NCBI GenBank assembly: GCA_021108325.1 | Contig: JAIORB010000080.1 | Coordinates: forward strand, 52,769-116,768 | Reading direction: 5' to 3' | Source: Bacteroidales bacterium | Lineage (GTDB): Bacteria > Bacteroidota > Bacteroidia > Bacteroidales > UBA12077 | DNA length: 64,000 bases | In this document: one piece after another, positions 52,377 to 61,000 of the stretch | Numbering within the stretch: the stretch's first letter is position 1 | Layout: the number at the start of each line of letters is the position of its first letter | Position numbers and translations under genes: made by a program | The notes under the pieces: generated by a model | Databases searched by the model: none | What the model was told of the DNA's origin: nothing | The model's input: only the letters and a program-made list of their open reading frames with translations

Positions 52377-53804
52377 ATGAAATTTTATCCGGAAGAATAT
52401 AGAATTAAGGATCAGCGAATGAAACCCTTTATTGACCCTGAAGAAATTTGGGATTATTTAAATAACACCGAATCGACAAAGAAACGAGTTCGAGAAATTA
52501 TTGCAAAATCATTAAATAAAGAACGATTAAATTTAGAAGAAACAGCAGTACTGGTTAATACGAAAGATCCAGAATTAATTGAGGAAATTAAACAGGGAGC
52601 AAAGACATTAAAAGAAAAAGTTTATGGAAACCGGATTGTTCTATTTGCTCCATTATACGTTGGAAATAAGTGTACAAACAATTGTAAATATTGTGGTTTC
52701 AGAGTAACGAATAAAGATGCCATTCGTCAAACTCTTTCTGAACAGGACCTGATAAAAGAAGTAGAAGCACTTGAAGATAACGGACAGAAACGTTTAATTT
52801 TGGTTTATGGTGAGCATCAAGATTATTCTCCTGAATTTATTGCCGAAAATGTTAAAACTGTATATAGTGTAAAAAAAGGTAATGGTGAAATTCGTCGTGT
52901 AAATATTAATGCTGCTCCATTGGATATTGATGGTTTTAGAATTGTAAAAGAAGCAGGAATAGGAACTTACCAGGTTTTTCAGGAAACTTATCATCCTGAA
53001 GAATACGCAAAATATCATTTAGGTGGTAAAAAGAAAGATTATAATTATCGTTTAACTTCTTTAGATCGTGCTCAGGAAGCCGGATTAGATGATGTTGGAA
53101 TTGGTGCTTTATTTGGATTGTACGATTGGAGATATGAGGTGTTGGCAATGATTCGTCATACTAATCACTTTGAAGCTTGTTATAATGTTGGTCCGCATAC
53201 ACTTTCATTTCCGAGAATTCAAGATGCATCAACTATTGATGTTGATCCTAAGTACATGGTTAACGATGATGATTTTGTTAAGTTAATTGCCATATTAAGA
53301 TTAGCGGTTCCTTATACCGGAATGATTTTAACAGCACGCGAATCAATTAGAGTTCGCCGCGAAGTTATGGAATTTGGTGTTTCGCAGATTGACGGTGGTA
53401 CTAAATTGGAATTAGGATCATATCATGAAAGTCAGAACGAAGACCAAAACCTTAATCGCGAACAGTTTGCAATTAATGATAACAGATCATTAGCTGAAAT
53501 TATTGATGAATTAATTGATAATGGATTTTTACCATCGTTTTGCACGGCTTGTTACAGGTTAGGTAGAACAGGGGAGCATTTTATGGAATTTTCAGTTCCC
53601 GGATTTATAAAAAGATATTGTACTCCAAATGCTATTTTAACTTTAGCTGAATATCTCGAAGATTATGCAACACCAAAGGTTGTGGAAAAGGGATGGAAAA
53701 TCATTGATAGGGAGATGGCAGACTTGGACAACTTTAAGCGCGTTGAAGAATTGCAAAATAGATTGGGTAGAATTAAGAGCGGTGAAAGAGATATGTATTT
53801 TTAA
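52377..53804 (+). CDS. hydG: [FeFe]-hydrogenase H-cluster maturase HydG (radical SAM)
   Basis: A 475-residue radical SAM enzyme that splits tyrosine to make the CO and CN ligands of the H-cluster. The SAM cluster motif is C99-x3-C103-x2-C106 (CTNNCKYCGF). The C-terminal motif CTACYRLGRTGEHF with a third cysteine in KRYCTP binds the auxiliary cluster with the dangler iron. Length and C-terminal domain separate it from HydE and from ThiH. HydE and HydF are not in the window. It lies 160 nt after the receptor gene and is likely in the same Rex-controlled unit. Confidence 0.96.
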   Translation: MKFYPEEYRIKDQRMKPFIDPEEIWDYLNNTESTKKRVREIIAKSLNKERLNLEETAVLVNTKDPELIEEIKQGAKTLKEKVYGNRIVLFAPLYVGNKCTNNCKYCGFRVTNKDAIRQTLSEQDLIKEVEALEDNGQKRLILVYGEHQDYSPEFIAENVKTVYSVKKGNGEIRRVNINAAPLDIDGFRIVKEAGIGTYQVFQETYHPEEYAKYHLGGKKKDYNYRLTSLDRAQEAGLDDVGIGALFGLYDWRYEVLAMIRHTNHFEACYNVGPHTLSFPRIQDASTIDVDPKYMVNDDDFVKLIAILRLAVPYTGMILTARESIRVRREVMEFGVSQIDGGTKLELGSYHESQNEDQNLNREQFAINDNRSLAEIIDELIDNGFLPSFCTACYRLGRTGEHFMEFSVPGFIKRYCTPNAILTLAEYLEDYATPKVVEKGWKIIDREMADLDNFKRVEELQNRLGRIKSGERDMYF

Positions 53805-53914
53805 CAAAGCTCTTAGCCTTTAGCTTTTAGTATTTTTAATTTGCAATTAAATTTTATTAAATTGCTAATAGCCGACTAATAAACTATTTTACTATTATAC
53901 AATTAAACTAAGAT

Positions 53915-54178
53915 ATGTCAGAAAAAATAATTATTGGAATAAATGTTCTAGATCGTATTAAGGAAGCAGGTAGAACCCAGAAAGTACTGGGCAAATATGC
54001 AACTTCAATAAAAACTCGTTTAGGGTTTCACGAATTATCTGAAGATGTTTGTAGTAGAAATGGATTTGTGATTTTAGAATTAACCGGAAAAAAATCAGAC
54101 TGGGATAAGCTTGAAAATGAGCTAAATGAAATCGGAGGAATAAATATTCAGAAAATGATTTTTGATTTGAATAAATAA
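53915..54178 (+). CDS. ACT-like small protein, paralogue 1, next to HydG
   Basis: An 87-residue protein with the strand-helix-strand-helix-strand order of an ACT-like fold: IIIGINVLD, a helix up to SIKTRLGFHE, GFVILELTG, DKLENELNEI and INIQKMIF. It resembles its neighbour at 54210 along its whole length, and in shape the TM1266-type protein at 49579. One cysteine (DVCSRNG) is shared with the neighbour. Probably a hydrogenase-associated regulator; function unknown. Confidence 0.75.
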   Translation: MSEKIIIGINVLDRIKEAGRTQKVLGKYATSIKTRLGFHELSEDVCSRNGFVILELTGKKSDWDKLENELNEIGGINIQKMIFDLNK

Positions 54179-54209
54179 TTTTCGTAACTTGATAAGCTAA
54201 AATTTAATT

Positions 54210-54470
54210 ATGTCTAAAGAAACCAGAATTCTCGGTATTTTGATTACAGACAGGCAAAAAGAAGCAGGTAAAGTACAAAACGTACTTACTAAATATGGAT
54301 GCTCTATAAAAACCCGTTTGGGTTTGCACGAAGTAACAGATAATGTTTGTAGTACAAGCGGATTATTGTTACTGGAACTAATCGGGGATATTTCAGAAAT
54401 GGATAAACTCGAAAATGAGCTGGTTGTCATTGAGGGCACTCAAACTCAGAAAATGATTTTTGTGGATTAA
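54210..54470 (+). CDS. ACT-like small protein, paralogue 2, next to HydG
   Basis: An 86-residue tandem paralogue of the preceding gene; about half the residues agree, with IKTRLG, HE, VCS, DKLENEL and QKMIF shared. The arrangement suggests a duplicated subunit that may form a hetero-oligomer. It is the last gene before a strong terminator, so it ends the HydG unit. Confidence 0.75.
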   Translation: MSKETRILGILITDRQKEAGKVQNVLTKYGCSIKTRLGLHEVTDNVCSTSGLLLLELIGDISEMDKLENELVVIEGTQTQKMIFVD

Positions 54471-54491
54471 ATTTTAGGGTATTGAAAGAGA

Positions 54492-54526
54492 AAAGCGCGG
54501 GTAAATTTTTATTCGCGCTTTTTTTT
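54492..54526 (+). terminator. Rho-independent terminator of the HydG operon
   Basis: AAAGCGCG (54492-54499) pairs with CGCGCTTT (54514-54521) around a 14-nt loop and is followed by a T run. Confidence 0.9.
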
Positions 54527-54598
54527 AAATTTAATTACAAATAGCTGCATCAAGTTTATTTAGTATTCGTCTTTGCTTTGATCTAAAATTTATATACT

Positions 54599-57004
54599 AT
54601 GTTTAAAAATTACCTTATTCTTACTTTCCGAAATATATTCCGTCAAAAAGCATATTCATTCATTAATATTTTTGGATTGGCTGTTGGGATAACCAGTTTT
54701 CTCATCATTCTATTATATGTTCAGAACGAACTAAGTTATAACAAACATATTGAAGATGCTGAGAATAAGTATCGTATGGTAGAGATTCAATATCCTCCGG
54801 GTGTTGGAGAACAGCATGTTGCTGTAACCATGGGGCCATTAGCTGCTGCATTAAAGAATGATTTTCCCGAAGTTAAACAAAGCATGAGAATAACTAACGG
54901 CGGTACTCTTTTTGTCACTTATCAGGATAAAAGTTTTAATGAAGAGAATACAAGTTTTGCCGATACTAATGTATTTAATATGCTTAGCATTGATTTGTTA
55001 AGAGGAAATTCTGATGATGCTTTACAAGAAATAAATTCGGTAGTTCTTTCTGAGAAAATAGCCATTAAATATTTTAACTCTGTTGATGATGCTATGGGCA
55101 AGGTTCTGGAAATTGCTAATGAACCCTTCATTGTAAAAGCTGTAATGAAAAACATGACAAGGAATTCGCATATATATTTCGAGATGCTTATGCCTTTTAC
55201 TATAATGGAAACCCGATATGAGTGGATGAGAAGCTGGGGCAGTAATTCGTTAGATACCTATATCCAGCTGGTTAATGGAACAAATACAACGAGGTTTGAA
55301 AGTAAATTCCCTGAATTTATTGAAAAATATACAAAAGAATCGTGGAACACCCAGTTAGACATGTATATTCAACCTGTTTTAGATATCCATTTAAAATCAA
55401 AACACATAAAATTCCAGACCTATAATTACAAGCAGGGAGATATTAATCAGGTTTATATTTTTTCTGCAGTAGCTCTGCTTATTTTAATTATAGCATGTAT
55501 AAATTATATCAATCTGTCAACAGCAAGAGCTGTAAAACGATCTCGTGAAGTGGGTATTCGAAAAACTGCAGGAGCACAAAAAGAAAAAATAATATTTCAA
55601 TTTATTGGTGAATCGTTTATTTTAACATTCGTTTCAACAATTATTGCCATTATTTTAGTCGAATTGTTATTACCATACATAAATGATTTACTTGGCACCG
55701 AACTTGAAATTAGTTTATACAACTTGGTATTTAGCATAGGTTTAGTATTACTTGTTATAATATTAGGCCTGTTTTCAGGGAGTTATCCTGCATTTTACTT
55801 ATCGAGTTTTAACCCCGTACAAGTCTTAAAAGGTAGTGCGGTAAATACTCAAAAAGGTGGTGCTGGCACTTTAAGAAAAATACTGGTTGTTATTCAGTTT
55901 GCAATATCAATTATAATTATTGTTTCAACTTTGGTTTCAGTAGCACAAGTAAACTATTTTCATAAAAAAGATAAAGGATACAATGACGAGGCTGTGTATG
56001 CCATATCTTTTCACGAAACAGATAATGAACAACGAGTAAAACAAATGGAGTTATTCAAAAGTGAACTGGATAATAATCCGGATATTCTTTTTGTTTCATT
56101 AGCTTCGGGAGCTACAGGAGTTGGGGGATCTCAAAGTCAGATTCATGTTGTTGATTCATCTGAAACTGCCTTAATGGTTCGGTTCGGATTTGTTGATGAT
56201 TCATATTTCCAGATGATGGAGATTCCTGTTGTTGAAGGCAGGTATTTCAGTAAAGAATATTCTACTGATTTAGGCCATGCTGTAATACTTAATGAGATTG
56301 CTGTTGAAAAACTTGGGTGGGATAATCCAATAGGTAAAGAGTTTCAACCGTTTTATGAAGATAGTACAGGTTTAAATATTGCAGTTGTGGGTGTTATTCG
56401 GGATTATAATTTTTATTCACTATTAAATCCGATTGAGCCGGCAGCATATTTCTATTATCCGGAAAGATTTTATAGGGTAATGGTTAAAATAAATCCACAA
56501 AAAATAGAATCTTCACTCTCATTTTTAGAGCAAAAGTGGACAGAGTTATACCCGAAATCACCATTCGATGGTTATTTTATGGACGAGCTTTTTCAACACA
56601 GGTATAAAAACCAAATTAATTCGATGAAAGTATTCAGTATTTTTGCATTAATATGTATTTTAATCTCCTGCCTTGGATTATATGGTTTGGTGGCTTACAT
56701 TGTTACTCAACGTACTAAGGAAGTTGCAATAAGAAAAGCACTGGGAAGTTCTTCAATGAATATTGTTAAAATAATCAATAAAGATTTTATAAAATTGATA
56801 TTGATATCAAGTGTAATTGCCATACCTGTTTCATATTATTACATGTTGGGTTGGCTAAATAATTTTGTTTACAGAATTAATTTAAGCTGGTATTATTTCG
56901 TAATTGCAATTGCAGGAGCACTGGTTATAGCAATTATAACCAATATTTTTCATACCGTAAGAGCTGCCATGAAAAATCCGGCAGATTCTTTACGATACGA
57001 GTAA
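54599..57004 (+). CDS. MacB/FtsX-type ABC transporter permease
   Basis: An 801-residue inner-membrane protein of the two-FtsX-domain type common in Bacteroidota. Hydrophobic segments are near the N-terminus (INIFGLAVGITSFLIILLYV, residues 22-41), three around residues 285-395, one near 430, and three at the C-terminus, with two periplasmic MacB-PCD domains between. EVGIRKTAGA and EVAIRKALGS are the paired coupling segments. The cognate ATPase is not adjacent. Likely moves lipoproteins, peptides or lipids, or works mechanically. Confidence 0.88.
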   Translation: MFKNYLILTFRNIFRQKAYSFINIFGLAVGITSFLIILLYVQNELSYNKHIEDAENKYRMVEIQYPPGVGEQHVAVTMGPLAAALKNDFPEVKQSMRITNGGTLFVTYQDKSFNEENTSFADTNVFNMLSIDLLRGNSDDALQEINSVVLSEKIAIKYFNSVDDAMGKVLEIANEPFIVKAVMKNMTRNSHIYFEMLMPFTIMETRYEWMRSWGSNSLDTYIQLVNGTNTTRFESKFPEFIEKYTKESWNTQLDMYIQPVLDIHLKSKHIKFQTYNYKQGDINQVYIFSAVALLILIIACINYINLSTARAVKRSREVGIRKTAGAQKEKIIFQFIGESFILTFVSTIIAIILVELLLPYINDLLGTELEISLYNLVFSIGLVLLVIILGLFSGSYPAFYLSSFNPVQVLKGSAVNTQKGGAGTLRKILVVIQFAISIIIIVSTLVSVAQVNYFHKKDKGYNDEAVYAISFHETDNEQRVKQMELFKSELDNNPDILFVSLASGATGVGGSQSQIHVVDSSETALMVRFGFVDDSYFQMMEIPVVEGRYFSKEYSTDLGHAVILNEIAVEKLGWDNPIGKEFQPFYEDSTGLNIAVVGVIRDYNFYSLLNPIEPAAYFYYPERFYRVMVKINPQKIESSLSFLEQKWTELYPKSPFDGYFMDELFQHRYKNQINSMKVFSIFALICILISCLGLYGLVAYIVTQRTKEVAIRKALGSSSMNIVKIINKDFIKLILISSVIAIPVSYYYMLGWLNNFVYRINLSWYYFVIAIAGALVIAIITNIFHTVRAAMKNPADSLRYE

Positions 57005-57059
57005 TGGTAAAATTAAATTATTTGAATATCCGCTTTTACACCAATGTAGGTTAATAAAT

Positions 57060-57520
57060 TAGTCCAAAAGTTTTATTTTAGGATTACTTCACCTTCCGTC
57101 CTTCGGACACCTCCCTCAAGCTTGCCTGCGGCAGGCAGGGGAGGACTTCTAATTTAATATCAATTTTAATCGAAGCAAGTATCCCCTTGAGGGGATTATA
57201 GGGGTGAATTGCATGCATTTGATAATTTAGAAACTTCTGCCTGTCATTCCTGCGAACTTTTATTCCCGTTGGTCATGAGAATAGTTCTCATGAGCGCAGC
57301 GAGTAATGCAGGAACTTTTTTCATGACCGAAGGGAGTAATTTTCCGGGTTAATTAGCAGATTAACTATTGCGTACATTAACCTAATATGATTATCCGCAT
57401 TCATTCCTAATTCTAAATAGAAACTCTATTGTCATTCCGCACTCCGACTGCCGTGAGGCAGGTATTGCGGAATCTACTTGTTAATTAGCAGATTAACTAT
57501 TGCATATATTAACCTGATAT
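57060..57520. repeat. Repeat-rich intergenic region
   Basis: The 670-bp gap holds no gene. It carries CCTCCCTC...GCCTGC-GGCAGGC hairpins (57100-57145), a CCCCTTGAGGGG dyad near 57183, a palindrome CATTCCTGC...GCAGGAA (57243-57315), a second ATTCCGCA...TGCGGAAT hairpin (57433-57472), and two 40-bp direct repeats beginning TTAATTAGCAGATTAACTAT at 57349-57388 and 57481-57520. These are dispersed extragenic elements. Confidence 0.75.
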
Positions 57521-57674
57521 TTTAGTTGGAGTTACTCCAAAATATTTTAGCCCTTGACTTACGTATGAATATTTCGTATATTTAATGCTCATTAGTTTAA
57601 AAAATTATATTTGCATTGTAAATATAAAAATCACCTAATAATCAATCGATTGACACTGTTAATATAAATTATAT

Positions 57675-58049
57675 ATGAAAAAGTTCTACCTGAAATTACT
57701 ATTTGTTATAAGTGTTGTATTCTTTTTTAGTAATAACCTTTTTGCCCAGAGTTATGAAGTTAAAGGAGCCGGAACCGATGATGTTAATGGAATTTATGTA
57801 CCATCCGGCAAAAAAAATGGTAAGACCCAATATGTAAAGGGCGACTATGTTTTATTGTATAAAGGATGCCATGCAAAATGGATGATTAAATCCTCTGAAG
57901 GAAATTTATACAGGAATAAAATTGATTCTAAAACACCTCCTGAAAATGGTTGGGAAAAAGGATGCGGAGAAGGAAGTGTAGATCCTGCACCAACAGTTGT
58001 AATTGTAGCTGAAAAATCTAAAGCCGAAAAACGTCGAAAAACAAGATAA
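57675..58049 (+). CDS. Small secreted protein with a single copy of the giant protein's repeated domain
   Basis: A 124-residue exported protein: signal peptide to about residue 25 (ending LFAQ), then one domain of about 75 residues with the pattern YEVKGAGTDDVNGIY, KNGKTQYVKGDY, YKGCHAKWMI and PPENGW, and a basic tail EKSKAEKRRKTR. The same domain occurs four times in the next gene, 38 nt downstream. The family name is not known to me. It lacks the sorting domain of its neighbour. Confidence 0.75.
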   Translation: MKKFYLKLLFVISVVFFFSNNLFAQSYEVKGAGTDDVNGIYVPSGKKNGKTQYVKGDYVLLYKGCHAKWMIKSSEGNLYRNKIDSKTPPENGWEKGCGEGSVDPAPTVVIVAEKSKAEKRRKTR

Positions 58050-58087
58050 AGAGTGAATATATTAATCTAACTTAAATTAAGAAGATT

Positions 58088-61000
58088 ATGAAAAAATTTA
58101 CGCGGTTCTATTTTTTATTAATTTTATTTATTGCATCCACATCATTTAATCTGCAGGCACAATATGCTGTAAGTGGTGCAGATGACACGGACGCAAATGG
58201 TATCTACTATGAAACTGGTACAGATAATGGTAAGCCATTATATTCTAATGGTACTTACAATCTGAATTATAGGGGATGTACTATGAAATGGATTATTGAA
58301 AATCCTCTCGGGTTCTGCCCTGAATACGGTACAATGACAGATGGAGATGTTCCACCCAATGAAGGATGGCACCAGGGTGGGAAGTATCAAGGTACACCAA
58401 ATGATCCGATAATGGTTGCTAAAATGAACAGCATCGCTTATGATACGGATGTATTTATCGAATCTATTTCTGATGATGGTAGCTTTAATGATACCATAAA
58501 TATATTATTATACTCTGTAGATAACCCTTTTACCGGTACAAATGATGAAGATTTTGTTGCAAGCGGGAAAGTTGTTGTTTCGAATTTACCTGCAGGCTTA
58601 ACCGCTGTTGTTGAACGCAAAAGCGACAGCACTATGATTGCTGTGTTTACCGGTTCTGCAACTGATCATACAAAAAATGATAATGTTAATAATCTGACAT
58701 TTGCATTCCAAAATAGTGCTTTTATTGATGGGGATGCTTCTGAAATAGAATATTCAACAAAGACCGACCTGAAGATCATGTTTATGGAGCAATATTTGGT
58801 TTATGGGGCTTCTAACACACCTGAAGTTAACGATACTTTCCTTTTAACAGGATTATTTAATGATAGACCAATATATTCTAATGGAGAGTATAATATTCAT
58901 TACCGGGGTTGTGAGTGGGGCGCACAATGGGTTTTGGTACAACCTGGCAGTTGTCCGGAATATTCTACTGCAGTTAAAGGAGATAATATTCCCTCAACCG
59001 GATGGTATGAAGGAGGTCAAGGAAGTGGTTCATCGGATACTATTTATATATATCATATAAATAGTTTGGCGTATAATAAAGATATAGTTTCTGAGTCTGC
59101 ATCCGATGATGGTTCAATCGATGATTCGCTTACTATAACATTTGTTGCTCCTGCTAACAGTAATACTTTTACCGGAGTTAACGATGATGATTTTGTAGCA
59201 GACGGTAAAGTTGTTATTACAAACTTACCTGATGGGCTTACGGTTATTGTTACCCGAACAAGTGATACATCATTGCTTGTTAAATTTTCAGGAAATGCAA
59301 CAAATCATAATTATCATAATAGCATAAATAACTTAAGTATTGAATTCCAGAATAGTGCATTTAGTGGAAGTGATGCTTCTGCTGTTGAAAATTATCTAAA
59401 AAATGATATTGAAATACAATTCCTGCAAAAATATGAAGTAATCGAAGCTACTTCAACACCCGAAGTAAACGGAACATATATTTCTAGTGGTATTTTTAAT
59501 GGCAAACCAATATATTCAAAAGGAGTATACAGATTAGGTTATAAGGGTTGCACTGCAAAATGGGTAATTGTTGATGGCGATGACGACAGCAATGTAAGTG
59601 ATAATTGTCCTTTATATTCAACCGGTGTTGATGGAGATACTCCTCCTTATTACGGATGGGGTGAAGGTGGCATGGGTGGTTCTACCAGTGATACATTATA
59701 TGTAATTCCGCATAATACTATTGTATATAGTACTAATAGTATTGCAGAAACTCTTTCAAATGACGGAACTATAAATGATACATTAGCATTAACTTATTAT
59801 TATCCAACAGGTAGTAATGCATTTACAGGAACTAACGGAGATGATTTTATCGCTAATGGTAAAATTATTGTATCGAACTTACCGGCAGGGCTTACGGCAA
59901 TAGCTACACGTACAAGCGACACAAGCATAACTGTTAAATTTACAGGAGCTGCTACCAGTCATGGTTTTGCCGATAATATTAATAACCTCACATTCGAATT
60001 TCAGAACAGTGCATTTAGTAATGGAGATGCTACTGTTGTAGGGAATTATATAAAAAGCGATATTGACGTTATCTTCCAGATGAAATACGAAGTTTTTGAT
60101 GCAACGGATTTTCCGGGAATGAATGGAACTTATGTATCAAGTGGCAGTTTTAATGACAAACCGGTTTTTGCTTTTGGAGAATACAGGCTGGGTTACCGTG
60201 GTTGTACCTGGGGTGTCAAATGGGTAATTGTCGATGATGATAATGATGTAAATCTTAGTCCGGGATATTGTCCTATGTCCAAAACAGAAGTTGATGGAGA
60301 TCTTCCTCCGCTAACCGGATGGAGAGAGGAACCGGTTAAAGTTTACCCACATAATAGTTTACATTATAGTAAAACTACTTTTGATGAATCATTAGCTAAT
60401 GATGGATCAATAGACAATAGCGATACACTTGTAATTAGATATTTCTTTCCACAAGGCACAGCTGTTTTTTCAGGAGTTAATAACGATGATTTTGTAGCAG
60501 ATGGTAAAGTTGCAATTTCAAATTTACCTGTCGGCTTAACAGCTGTAGTAACACGTATCAGCGATACTACTTTAGCGGTTGTATTAACAGGTTCAGCAAG
60601 TTCTGATGATGTAAATAATCTAAGTTTTGCATTTGCTGATAATGCTTTCGATGGTTCTGATGCATCTGAAGTGTTATTTTCTACAAAAGATGATCTTAAT
60701 ATAGATTTTCATAATGAATATTATATAGCATCAACAGGTGGTGATTTTGCAACTGTTACAGAGGCTGTTAATGATTTCGATGTCAAAGATGGCGATGTTC
60801 TTATTCTTGCAGCAGAAACCTTTACCGAGGTGGGAATTGATGTTGAAAAATCATTAACTTTCAGGGGACAGGGTGCAGGCAAAACCATTGTACAGGCTGA
60901 TCTTACTCCCGGCACAGCTAGCGATCGTATATTTTATATGTATTTTAATTCTGATAACGTTAAGACTATTGCTTTCGAAAACATGAGCCTGCAAAATGGT

